From: a bacterium
Lineage (GTDB): Bacteria; Electryoneota; Electryoneia; Electryoneales; Electryoneaceae
Direction of reading: 5' to 3'
DNA: 64,000 bases
Assembly: GCA_020444265.1 (NCBI GenBank)
Contig: JAHLLH010000002.1
Coordinates: 361,033 to 425,032, forward strand
In this document: positions 1 through 8,748 of the stretch, one piece after another
How the letters are laid out: every line of letters starts with the position of its first letter
How positions within the stretch are numbered: position 1 is the first letter of the stretch
Made by a program: the position numbers and the translations under genes
Notes under the pieces: model-generated
Told to the model about the DNA's origin: nothing
The model's database searches: none
Seen by the model: only the letters and a program-made list of their open reading frames with translations

Positions 1-3000
1 GCCTTCAAGGCCATGCTCATCATCCCCGCCCCAGGCGGTGATGTAGGCAGCCTGACGTCCTTCAATCGCGGCACCCTTGCCAACCATCAGGTCACCGTTG
101 TACAACTCGACCGCGGCAACACCATCGGCATCCAATGCCTCATCCCAGCTGACAAGCACCGGGTAGGGCAGACCGGTCGGGGCCGGGGCATCCTGCAGGA
201 CGGTGATCTCAGTCATCGGCATGCCTGCCTTTGAAGGCATGCTCTGGTTAAAGCTGAAGAAAACCGGGTCGCTGACAAAGACCTGGTAGCCGGTTCCGGG
301 AACCAGGTTGCCGAGCGTGTTGACGCTCGCTTCTGGCCAATAGACAAGGCCATCATCGTTCATCACAATAATCAGCTGTTCGCCGATCTCAGACAGCGCG
401 GCTTCGACCGGATGTTCCTCGAGGAAGGGATAGCCCATCCAGTTCCAACGGTTGTTGGCGAGGGCATAGCCGGTGTTCGGATCAAGCGGCATACCGGTGA
501 TCGGGAACATCTGATCGTTGGTGACAAAGACACGGTAGCCTTCGGTCACATTGATTTCGCCGATGTTGTTGACACTGGCTGCCGGCCAGTAGAAATCACC
601 GTTGTCCTCGTAGACAATCTGTAGACCTTCGAGCATGTCGGTCAGGTTTTCAATTGCGAGATCCTGGGGCCAGAGCGGGGTTGAAATGAGTTCGTAGCGA
701 CCACCCTGGAGCGGCTGCTGAATGGTAATTTCCTGCTGGACATCGAGGTCGACATTCGAGCCGACACCAAAGCCGAAGGTGCCATCCCCCTGGATGTAAG
801 TCGCGCTGGCCGGGTATTCCATCATGTCACCATGGACCCAGGCGCGGAAGATGATGTCGTTGCCGGGGGTGAAACCGTCGAGACCCTGGCTTGCATCACC
901 TTGCCATGCGGTGATGGAAACCGGGTAGTTGTCAACAATTTCCATACCGACACAAAGGTCGCCATCAAAGACCGCGATTTCGCTGCCTGGAGGAAGTTCA
1001 CCCTCGCCGAAGGTTGCACTAGCCACCACGATGGCATAGGGCAGACCGGTTTCAGGGACGGGCCAGAAGTGCTGCTCGCCTCCGCTGCCTTCATATTCGA
1101 TGTCGCTGTGGTAGCGCGGCTCGATCCGGAAGATGGACTCACTGGCATACTGCGGGGTCAGCAGACCGAAGTTGTTGTTGATCCAGCCTGTAATCGAAAG
1201 GACCTGGCGGCCGTTGATCGGGGTGGGGAAGGAACCGTCACGGAAACTGTAACTATCCGCACCGACCAGGACGGCCGGCATCTCATCCTCGAAATCATCG
1301 ACCTGCATCAGCATGTTGCTGTACGGCATATCGGTGTTGACCACTTCGCCGCCACCGGTGTGGACTACCACACCTTCATGCATCTCAGCGTACCAGTAGT
1401 CCCACACCTGGCCGAGGCCATAGCTCTTCGGATACCATTCACCCGGGAAGGATCCGAGGTTGGTCACCGAACCGCCATCGGTGTAGACCATGAGTTCCGT
1501 CAGGTTCGAAACACCAGCTTCGTATTCGCCGACGACACCCTCAATAATCACCTCGTCCCCAACCGCGAGATCCGGGACAACCGAGGCGTCCGGAGCATAA
1601 ACCACCACACTGCTCCAGCTACGAAGCTGATCGATATCGTTTATCCCGTATGCCGCATCAGCAATGAGGAATTTTACCGCGCCTTCTGGCGCATTGCCAA
1701 TCCCTGGTTCCAAGGTAACAAAACCATGAATCACGACTGATTCGCTGGGGATGGTGCCACCATAACGCTGTGCACTGGCATAGGACTGGTCGTTACGGTA
1801 TTCGTCGACACCTTCGTTGCGGTGTACGACGATATCGTGCCACTTGAGCTGCTGGATGTAAGGAACAGAATCGAACCAGCCATTCTCGATGTTGGTCGCG
1901 ACCTTCAAGTCGTGCGCGATTTCCGGCAACAGTTTGTATTCGTCGTAACTGTAGTTCAAGGGGCCCTGAACGTAATCATAGGGCTTGTCCAAGGTTACAA
2001 TCTGCATGTAACCGTTTTCGGACATCGGGTTGTCCACCTTAAAGCTGTTGCCCGATTCATCACCGATAAACCACTCGCCGTAGTTGCCTGGCTCAGCAGT
2101 TGTGATAACATTTTCAAAGCGAATCAGGCAGGACTCGTAGGCTTCTGCCGAGGCGCCTTGCATGTCTGCCATCGAGACCGTCGTGTATGCGAGGGCCGCT
2201 GGCGGATTGTCCCAATGGATCGCCGAATCGAAGACCTGGATGTTGGATTGATCTTCAACAACCAGCTCAGTCAAGCCAAAGTATTCCTGGATGTAACCCG
2301 ACACACGCACATACCAACCAACACCCATGCGCTGCTGCAGGCCGCCTGGGACGTAAACATAGATGCCGTTCCACGCGCCCGCTGCATCCGCCATGAAGAA
2401 ACGGGTGTTGCCGCCGGAAATCGGGTCAAAGGTGACCCAACCTTCGACGATGACATCCTGGTCCGCCCAGGGGCTGGCATCATCCGTGGCCGGATCTTCG
2501 ACAAACTGGATGTCGTAGATCGGGGTGATGGTTGGTGGGAAGTAGACACGGTACATCACCGTCTCAAGTGTCACTTCCAGCAAGCCATCTTCGTCCGTAT
2601 CCACTTCTTCGCCTTCGATGTAGAAGACACGGTTTTCGTCGGCTTCCCAGTAGTTGTGTTCCGCATTGACATCTTCAATCTGGTACTTGAATTCGACAGC
2701 AGTTCCGGCACGCAGACCGTGGATCGTAATCCAGCCGCTGTACACGGTTCCCTCGACATCGGTTAACTCGATCGTGGTTTCCCAGCTACCGAGTTCCGGT
2801 GGACCGCCACGGACGCCGACAAGCATGGTATCAGGGTCGCCAAAGCCGGCATCAACGAAGCTCTGGACGTCTACACTGAAATAGACTTCGAAGTCGTATT
2901 GTGGCAGAATCCAGTAGATCCAAGGCTCGTACCAGGTGCCTGGCTCGCCGAAAGTATCGTGGGTAAAGTTTGGATCGGTCGTGTCATCAAGTTCGATGCT

Positions 3001-4095
3001 GTGGTTTTGATCAAACCCGGCTTCCACATCGAGCCCGTTGATCGCGTACTTGTAAATCTGGTGAATCTGGGAACCAGCATTGAACTGAAGCTGGACGGTG
3101 AACATGGAGTCACCCGCCACATCGTCCGGGTACACACCATCATCATGGAGCTGGAACCATTCGTCGAAGTTTTCCCAGGGCCAACCATTGAAGTAGCCAG
3201 CGATTTCGACGGTTTCGATCTGTTCGACACCCTCAATACCGCCCGAGGAGGGATCATCCAGCTTGTAGTACGCAGGACGCATATCCACTTCAAAGATCAC
3301 ATTGGTGTCGGTCTGGATGATGTCATCTATGCTTAGATCACTGAAGTTGACCGGCGCCAACACCACGTCGAGGTCGCCGTCTTCATCGACATCCGGCTCA
3401 TCGCCCATCATCTGGAAGGAACGGTTCGGGCTGGTTTCCCATTCAGCAAGGTCCGGATTACCGTCTGGGATAATGACATATTTGAACTCGATTGGGGTTT
3501 CGACCGGGATGTTGTCGAAGGTGAAGCTATTCGAAAACAGGCCGTCGCCGGCATCTTCCATCACAGCAACCTCTCCAGCCCAATTGCCAAGGGTGGGGTG
3601 GCCGCCACGGATCACGACTTGGTCGCTTTCGGGGTCGAACTGACCATTGAAGATCGGGACAGACATGTCCACCTGGAAGGTGACATCCGCGTTCACATTC
3701 TCCAGGTCACCCGGTACGTCGTTGAACCAGACGATATCGATGACCTGGTCTTCTTCGGTGACGGTTACCGAACGGTTCGGGATCGTTTCCCAGATGGCTT
3801 CGTTCGGATCACGGAGGACCAGGATGACATGCTTGTAGCCATAGTCACCCGGCTCGAGAAAGAGGTTCGCAGTGAAAATTCCATCTGAATCAGGATCCAT
3901 CATCTCGGGCTCAGTGCCACCCCAGCCATTAAAATCACCTCGCAGCACGAGCAGGTCCTGTACGGGCGTGAAGTTGCCCAATTCCATCTGCTGGTTCATG
4001 TTCACTCGGAAGGTGACATTGCCCGCCTGGGCGACAACCCCTGTGAACAACATCACAAATCCAAGAAGCAACACTCCAAGGGTTTTTCGTGACAC
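1..4095 (-). CDS. Giant secreted modular protein (partial, C-terminus beyond window)
   Basis: The minus strand is open from a GTG at 4095 to base 1 (1365 codons, no stop), so the C-terminus lies outside the window. The GTG has a GGAGG ribosome site 8 bases upstream (4104-4108). A signal peptide follows (VSRKTLGVLLLGFVMLF, cleavage near AQAG). Residues about 25-520 hold four beta-sandwich modules resembling starch-binding or X25-type folds, with phrases such as RGDFNGWGG, WETIPNRSV and FNGWPW. Residues about 540-980 look like repeated OB-fold or lamin-tail-like domains (IVEGWVTFDP, VIHGFVTLEP). Residues about 1015-1118 and 1303 onward are two copies of a module starting GLPY with a later AVFDGDLCVG or VELYNGDLMVG. 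Between them is a twice-repeated FYWPAASVN / VYWPEASVN unit. It is probably exported to the cell surface; a missing C-terminal sorting tail would fit the family. No enzyme motif is visible, and its ligand is unknown. Confidence 0.85.
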   Translation of the reverse strand, partial: MSRKTLGVLLLGFVMLFTGVVAQAGNVTFRVNMNQQMELGNFTPVQDLLVLRGDFNGWGGTEPEMMDPDSDGIFTANLFLEPGDYGYKHVILVLRDPNEAIWETIPNRSVTVTEEDQVIDIVWFNDVPGDLENVNADVTFQVDMSVPIFNGQFDPESDQVVIRGGHPTLGNWAGEVAVMEDAGDGLFSNSFTFDNIPVETPIEFKYVIIPDGNPDLAEWETSPNRSFQMMGDEPDVDEDGDLDVVLAPVNFSDLSIDDIIQTDTNVIFEVDMRPAYYKLDDPSSGGIEGVEQIETVEIAGYFNGWPWENFDEWFQLHDDGVYPDDVAGDSMFTVQLQFNAGSQIHQIYKYAINGLDVEAGFDQNHSIELDDTTDPNFTHDTFGEPGTWYEPWIYWILPQYDFEVYFSVDVQSFVDAGFGDPDTMLVGVRGGPPELGSWETTIELTDVEGTVYSGWITIHGLRAGTAVEFKYQIEDVNAEHNYWEADENRVFYIEGEEVDTDEDGLLEVTLETVMYRVYFPPTITPIYDIQFVEDPATDDASPWADQDVIVEGWVTFDPISGGNTRFFMADAAGAWNGIYVYVPGGLQQRMGVGWYVRVSGYIQEYFGLTELVVEDQSNIQVFDSAIHWDNPPAALAYTTVSMADMQGASAEAYESCLIRFENVITTAEPGNYGEWFIGDESGNSFKVDNPMSENGYMQIVTLDKPYDYVQGPLNYSYDEYKLLPEIAHDLKVATNIENGWFDSVPYIQQLKWHDIVVHRNEGVDEYRNDQSYASAQRYGGTIPSESVVIHGFVTLEPGIGNAPEGAVKFLIADAAYGINDIDQLRSWSSVVVYAPDASVVPDLAVGDEVIIEGVVGEYEAGVSNLTELMVYTDGGSVTNLGSFPGEWYPKSYGLGQVWDYWYAEMHEGVVVHTGGGEVVNTDMPYSNMLMQVDDFEDEMPAVLVGADSYSFRDGSFPTPINGRQVLSITGWINNNFGLLTPQYASESIFRIEPRYHSDIEYEGSGGEQHFWPVPETGLPYAIVVASATFGEGELPPGSEIAVFDGDLCVGMEIVDNYPVSITAWQGDASQGLDGFTPGNDIIFRAWVHGDMMEYPASATYIQGDGTFGFGVGSNVDLDVQQEITIQQPLQGGRYELISTPLWPQDLAIENLTDMLEGLQIVYEDNGDFYWPAASVNNIGEINVTEGYRVFVTNDQMFPITGMPLDPNTGYALANNRWNWMGYPFLEEHPVEAALSEIGEQLIIVMNDDGLVYWPEASVNTLGNLVPGTGYQVFVSDPVFFSFNQSMPSKAGMPMTEITVLQDAPAPTGLPYPVLVSWDEALDADGVAAVELYNGDLMVGKGAAIEGRQAAYITAWGGDDEHGLEG

Positions 4096-4663
4096 GGTAC
4101 CGTCCTCCGTAAAAAGGTGCCCGGGCGCAAGATGTACTCTATCGTTCTTTGCACCCGGAATCCGTATGGTATGTTAGTCGTTCCTAATCTTTGCGTTTTA
4201 TTCTACCTATTGAAAGTAGACAGGTAATATATGGCCATTTGTGCTCATTTGTGTGAGTTTGATCACACAAAATCTGCTGGTATAAGAATTTAAGTTTCGA
4301 GAAACTGATCAACCGTAATGCATACCGCACAGTAATAACACTATTAGGGAATTGTCTTCCTGCTGAGATCCGATAATGGCAGGAGTTACTCTTTGAATTT
4401 TTGGGAATTAGCGAGTTATACATACGGGACCGTCATCCCTTCCCAATCCTACCTCTCGGAGGCCTCCGAGAGCTTAGGTGAACAGTTGAAAACGCTTTTT
4501 GGCAGGATATCTGAGTCGTCTGCAATAGGGGTGAAGGTTTTCGGGGAGACAAGCGATGTGAAAAGCGGCTCGATCATCAAGAGCCATCTTGACATTCAGC
4601 CAGCAAATTACTTTCTTACGTCAACGACAGATAAAAGCCAACATTTACGTAAGCGTTAAAGTT
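4096..4663. other. Divergent intergenic region, relatively AT-rich
   Basis: This 570-base gap separates the divergent secreted-protein gene and the MerR gene, so it should hold both promoters. Short open frames occur (for example 4393-4659 on the plus strand) but lack a ribosome site and protein-like composition. The one distinctive element is the perfect palindrome at 4453-4472, listed separately. A TTGACA at 4589-4594 could be a -35 box for the MerR gene, but no convincing -10 follows. Confidence 0.5.
4453..4472. promoter_or_regulatory. Perfect 20-bp palindrome upstream of the MerR gene
   Basis: CTCTCGGAGGCCTCCGAGAG is its own reverse complement. It lies about 190 bases upstream of a tandem-HTH MerR-type regulator and between two divergent genes. 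MerR-family proteins bind dyad-symmetric operators, so this is a reasonable operator candidate. It has no T-run and no loop, which argues against a terminator. The link to the regulator is inference from position only. Confidence 0.35.
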
Positions 4664-5344
4664 ATGACCGTACCCCTCTTAACACATGGCGAGTTGCTGA
4701 AACAACTTGAGATCGAACGGTCCGATCTGGACCGCTGGATCCACCTGGGCCTGATTCGACCCGCAACCAACGGCAGGGATGCGGACGCCCTGTTTACGCA
4801 CGAGGCCCTCGATGCGGCACGTCAAATCAAATCCCTGCTGGACACCGGGTTTGACCTGGCCGCCGTGCAGAAGATCGTTCGCAAAGTCGGTCTACCTTCC
4901 AACCAGGGAAACAAACGGAAGCAGAACGGCCAGCAGTTGATTACGGTGGGTGAGCTGGCGGAACAGACTGGTCTGAATCCCCGCACGATCCGTTACTGGG
5001 AAGAGCGGGGGATCATCCTGCCGGACGGTCGTTCAACTGGCGGGTTCCGTCTCTACTCCGAGCAGACCGTTGCCATCATCCAACTGGTTCGTGACCTCCA
5101 GCTCTTCGGCTACACCCTCGAGGAAATCAAGGAAGGGGCCGACCTCCTGCGTGACTTCTTCGCCTTCAGCGAAGGAGTGCCGTTGGGTGGTAACGCGGAA
5201 CGTGTGGCGGCGATGTACGAAAAGATCAGCCTGCTCGAAGGAAGAATTGCGACCCTGAAGCAGGGGATCAAGAGGTGGGAAGACCTTTTCCGAAAAAGGA
5301 AAAAAGAGCTGCACAAGATGCGGGAGCAGGTGGAGAAGGAATGA
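4664..5344 (+). CDS. Tandem double-HTH MerR-family transcriptional regulator
   Basis: The 226-residue protein has two MerR-type winged helices. The first, residues about 5-80, is degenerate (LLTHGELLKQLEIERSDLDR, then IHLGLIRPA). The second, about 94-165, is canonical (ITVGELAEQTGLNPRTIRYW, EERGIILPDGRS, FRLYSEQ). A coiled coil at about 180-226 probably dimerises it. No cysteine cluster or ligand-binding effector domain is seen, so it is unlikely to be a metal sensor of the classical type. I place the start at ATG 4664; an in-frame TTG at 4589 overlaps a TTGACA box and is less likely. It precedes, on the same strand, a B12-dependent radical SAM gene and an aldehyde dehydrogenase that it may control. 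Confidence 0.85.
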   Translation: MTVPLLTHGELLKQLEIERSDLDRWIHLGLIRPATNGRDADALFTHEALDAARQIKSLLDTGFDLAAVQKIVRKVGLPSNQGNKRKQNGQQLITVGELAEQTGLNPRTIRYWEERGIILPDGRSTGGFRLYSEQTVAIIQLVRDLQLFGYTLEEIKEGADLLRDFFAFSEGVPLGGNAERVAAMYEKISLLEGRIATLKQGIKRWEDLFRKRKKELHKMREQVEKE

Positions 5345-5538
5345 TCTGTACTCCCCCTGATCAAACCGAAACAGTCACGCGCTTCGGCTTTGCTTGCAAG
5401 CCAGGGTTCAGTAAAGAGATTGGTCGGGTCACACCACTTGGAATCTGTGAGTCACGTACATGATGTAAACCATATCAACGGGCTATAAAAATCCTGCTTG
5501 CAAGAGAAGCCGGAGCACCCTCTGGATGAGGAGTCGTT

Positions 5539-7002
5539 ATGCAGCAGCACAAGATTGTCTTTATCGAACCAAAATCGCCGGGCCCGCACATCTTCTCGGC
5601 GTTTCCGCTACCGCGTCTGGGCTCTATCCTGCTGGCGACGCTGGCACGTGACCTCGGCTGGGAAGCAGAAGTCATTGTCGAGGAAACTCACCCGGTCAAC
5701 TGGGACATGCTGGAGGGATGTGATGCAGTCGGCATCTCGACCATCACATCCACAGCGCCAAGGGCATACGCCATTGCTGACCGTGTCCGTGGCATGGGCA
5801 TCCCGGTTGTAATGGGCGGGCCGCATGTCACCTTCCTGCCGGACGAAGCCCTTGACCATGCTGACTATGTGCTGCGGGGTGAAGCGGAAGAAGCTTTTCC
5901 GCTGCTGCTGGCGATGCTGCTCGGGGTTCGTGCCCCGCAACTTGTCCCCGGCCTGAGCTGGCGGACCGACGATGGCAGCATCCAGCACAACGACCGTCCC
6001 AAAGGATGCGTCGACCTGGATACGCTGCCCCATCCCGACCTCTCGCTGGTGCGCGGCAAAGAGACACGTTCCTATGGCCTTCGTGTCATCCCGATCCAGA
6101 CTTCACGGGGTTGCCCGTTCGACTGCTCCTTCTGTTCGGTGACCGGGATGTTTGGCAGGAAATACCGTCACCGTTCCACCGAGCACATCCTTTCCGAACT
6201 GCGTCGCTACAACAGCAAAAAGAACTTTGTCTTCTTCTACGATGACAACTTCGCCGCAAGCCCTGCGAAAACCCGAGAGCTGCTCGACGCGATGATCGAA
6301 GAAAAGCTGGAGCTGCAGTGGTCCACCCAGGTCCGTGCCGACATTGCGCACGACACGGAACTACTGGAAAAGATGAAGCAGGCTGGATGTCATACGGTCT
6401 TCATCGGGTTTGAATCGGTCAACCCGGACAGTTTGAAGGCGGTGCAGAAGAAACAGACCGTCGAAGAGATGAGCGAGGCGGCGCAGGCATTCAAAAAGCT
6501 CCGCATCCACGTTCACGGCATGTTTGTTCTGGGGTTGGATGATGACAATCCGAAGACGGTCAAGGAGACGGTCCGTTTCGCGAAAAAGAACCGCTTGAGC
6601 TCCGCCCAGTTCCTTATTCTGACACCTTTGCCCGGAACTCGTGCCTTTGATGAACTCAACGAGACACGGCGAATAAGGTTCCATGACTGGGGTTTGTACG
6701 ACGCCCACCATGTGGTGTTCGAGCCGCTCCACTTCAGCCAGCTCGCGTTGCAACGTGCCCAGATCAAGGCGCACCGTGCTTTTTACTCAGTACGTGAAAC
6801 CCTGCCGCATCTGTTGCAACGGGACATGGTCGGTCTCGTCATCGCCCATTATGCCCGTGGCTTGAACCGGACCTGGCGCAAGGAAAACCGTCTCTACCTG
6901 AAGTTGTTGAAGCTGCTTCGTCCGGGTGGCCAGGCAAAGATCGTGGCGGATTTTCACCCAACTATCCAGCTTCAACCATCACCGTCTGCCGGACGTAACT
7001 GA
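5539..7002 (+). CDS. B12-binding domain radical SAM protein
   Basis: The 487-residue protein has an N-terminal cobalamin-binding Rossmann domain (residues about 5-130; VGISTITSTAP, VVMGGPHVTFLPDEAL). The radical SAM core follows, with the cluster motif CPFDCSFC giving C192, C196 and C199. The central sequence (FYDDNFAASP, FIGFESVNPDSL, HGMFVLGLDDD) is typical of the BchE/HpnJ-like class, which performs methylations or rearrangements on unactivated carbons. The substrate cannot be read from sequence. The B12 domain lacks an obvious DxHxxG motif, so cobalamin may bind base-off without a histidine ligand, as known for part of this class. A ribosome site (GGATGAGGAG) precedes the ATG. It ends 15 bases before the aldehyde dehydrogenase, so the two are probably cotranscribed. 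Confidence 0.9.
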   Translation: MQQHKIVFIEPKSPGPHIFSAFPLPRLGSILLATLARDLGWEAEVIVEETHPVNWDMLEGCDAVGISTITSTAPRAYAIADRVRGMGIPVVMGGPHVTFLPDEALDHADYVLRGEAEEAFPLLLAMLLGVRAPQLVPGLSWRTDDGSIQHNDRPKGCVDLDTLPHPDLSLVRGKETRSYGLRVIPIQTSRGCPFDCSFCSVTGMFGRKYRHRSTEHILSELRRYNSKKNFVFFYDDNFAASPAKTRELLDAMIEEKLELQWSTQVRADIAHDTELLEKMKQAGCHTVFIGFESVNPDSLKAVQKKQTVEEMSEAAQAFKKLRIHVHGMFVLGLDDDNPKTVKETVRFAKKNRLSSAQFLILTPLPGTRAFDELNETRRIRFHDWGLYDAHHVVFEPLHFSQLALQRAQIKAHRAFYSVRETLPHLLQRDMVGLVIAHYARGLNRTWRKENRLYLKLLKLLRPGGQAKIVADFHPTIQLQPSPSAGRN

Positions 7003-7017
7003 GGGGGACCGATCCGG

Positions 7018-8580
7018 ATGGCACCGACCCACCGTTTCTCCGCATCGAAGATCGAAGTGCTGTTGGCACGAATCGTCTTGACCGCCGACATGCACGAGAT
7101 GAAACCGTTGCACGCACCCTTTGACAACAGCGTGCTCTGCAAAATTCCACAGGGGACCGAGGGGGACGTGGAAAAGGCGGTAGGATTGGCGAGACGCGCT
7201 CAACCTCGTTGGGCGGCCACCCCAGTCGAGGTACGTGCCGATCTGATAAACCGTCTGCATGACCTCATCCACGACTGCCGTGAAGAGTTGATGGACCTGG
7301 TCCAGATGGAATCGGGCAAGGCCCGCCGTCACGCTTTCGAAGAGGTTGCCGACTGCATGCTGGTGGCCCGGTATTACGGGGTCCACGGTACGAAGATGCT
7401 GCGTCCGGAACGGCGTCGCGGAGTGTTGCCGGTGGTCAGCCGCGCGGAGGTACGTCACCTGCCGTTGGGGGTTGTCGGTTTCATTGTCCCCTGGAACTAC
7501 CCGCTTACCCTCGCGATGACCGACATGATCCCGGCGCTGCTCGCAGGGAATGCAGTGGTGGTGAAACCGGCCAGCCTGACCCCCTTGACTGCGCTCTATG
7601 TGGCACGGTTGTTCGAAAAAGCGGGGTTACCACGTGGTCTGTTTAACGTGGTCACCGGATCGGGACGCGGGGTTGGTGAGCCCTTGATCGACCGTGTCGA
7701 TTTCGTCCAGTTCACCGGTAGTACGGAAGTGGGACGTGGTGTGGCGGGGCGTGCCGGGGAACGTCTCATCGGTTCCTCCATGGAGCTGGGCGGGAAAAAC
7801 CCGATGCTGGTGCTGCCCGATGCCAACCTGAAGCAGGCGGTTGAAACGGCGCTTCGTGCCTGCTTCTCAAACAGCGGGCAGCTCTGTATCTCGATTGAAC
7901 GGATCTATGTGCATCAGTCGCTCTATGACCGCTTTGTGGACCGATTTGGGAAACGTGTGTCACGGATGAAGCTGGGCGCGGGGTACGACCTAGCCCCGGA
8001 GATGGGATCGTTGATTGATAGCAGCCAGCTTGAGACAGTGCGTCAGCATGTTCATGATGCAGTCGAAAAAGGGGCGAAGGTGGTTGCCGGGGGTCGCGAA
8101 CGACCCGACCTCGGACCCTTCTTTTTCGAGCCGACAGTGCTCACCGATGTGGTCCCCGGCATGACCCTCTTCGACGAGGAAACCTTCGGCCCGGTGGTCA
8201 GCATCTACCCCTACCGTGATAGCCACGAAGCCATCGATCTTGCCAATGCCGGCCCCTATGGCCTCAACGCCTCCATCTTTACACGCAACGCGAAAGAGGC
8301 GGCACGCATCGCGCCGATGCTGCGGTTTGGGACGGTTAATCACAACGAAGGATACGCTCCAACCTGGGGTGCAACCGATGCGCCGATGGGTGGGATGAAG
8401 CAGTCCGGCTTGGGCCGCAGACACGGCAAAGAAGGTTTGCTGAAATACACCGAGGCACAGACCCTGGCGTATCGCCCCTTGATCCCCATCGCCGCCCCCG
8501 CCTGGCTCAGCCAGAGCCGTTTTCAGGCAGTCCTCTTTGGAGCACTCAAGCTGCTGAAACGGATTCCCAGTCTGCGCTAA
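7018..8580 (+). CDS. NAD(P)-dependent aldehyde dehydrogenase
   Basis: The 520-residue protein is a full-length ALDH-superfamily enzyme oxidising an aldehyde to the acid. Visible motifs are PWNYPL (N160), VVKPAS (K183), the general-base glutamate in ELGGKNPML (E256) and the nucleophile in SGQLC (C290). Later come EETFGPVVSIYPY and the MGGMKQSGLGRRHG loop. It resembles succinate-semialdehyde or medium-chain aldehyde dehydrogenases. The C-terminal extension of about 40 residues (TLAYRPLIPIAAPAW onward, ending in a basic helix) is seen in membrane-associated long-chain types. The substrate is not decided. It sits 15 bases after the radical SAM gene and is followed by a strong terminator, closing the unit. 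Confidence 0.9.
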   Translation: MAPTHRFSASKIEVLLARIVLTADMHEMKPLHAPFDNSVLCKIPQGTEGDVEKAVGLARRAQPRWAATPVEVRADLINRLHDLIHDCREELMDLVQMESGKARRHAFEEVADCMLVARYYGVHGTKMLRPERRRGVLPVVSRAEVRHLPLGVVGFIVPWNYPLTLAMTDMIPALLAGNAVVVKPASLTPLTALYVARLFEKAGLPRGLFNVVTGSGRGVGEPLIDRVDFVQFTGSTEVGRGVAGRAGERLIGSSMELGGKNPMLVLPDANLKQAVETALRACFSNSGQLCISIERIYVHQSLYDRFVDRFGKRVSRMKLGAGYDLAPEMGSLIDSSQLETVRQHVHDAVEKGAKVVAGGRERPDLGPFFFEPTVLTDVVPGMTLFDEETFGPVVSIYPYRDSHEAIDLANAGPYGLNASIFTRNAKEAARIAPMLRFGTVNHNEGYAPTWGATDAPMGGMKQSGLGRRHGKEGLLKYTEAQTLAYRPLIPIAAPAWLSQSRFQAVLFGALKLLKRIPSLR

Positions 8581-8613
8581 GGTTGTGAGTTGAATGCACG
8601 GACAGGTGCAATA

Positions 8614-8651
8614 GGGGCACAGGTTGGCTGCTGTGTCCCTTGTTCTATTTT
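8614..8651 (+). terminator. Rho-independent terminator after aldehyde dehydrogenase
   Basis: The hairpin pairs GGGGCACAG (8614-8622) with CTGTGTCCC (8631-8639) and is followed by a T-rich tract (8640-8651). It lies 34 bases after the stop codon. Confidence 0.8.
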
Positions 8652-8748
8652 GCCCAAAGCCTGATGATTTCTGGATATCTCCCCTTCTGTTTCCCCGGCA
8701 CGTCGCTTGCGTTATCTTGTTGATAATGGAGCCGGGGAGGTGATGACG

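Noticed and set aside
832-2766. Long plus-strand open frames of about 300 codons (832-1740 and 1822-2766)
   Set aside because: They are antisense to the continuous 1365-codon minus-strand gene, which has a signal peptide, ribosome site and domain repeats; the plus-strand translations show no family character.
4393-4659. Possible 88-residue gene upstream of the MerR regulator
   Set aside because: No ribosome site or recognisable domain; it contains the 20-bp palindrome and is better read as regulatory sequence.
5345-5538. Cobalamin riboswitch upstream of the B12 radical SAM gene
   Set aside because: No B12-box sequence or matching stem pattern could be found in these 194 bases.
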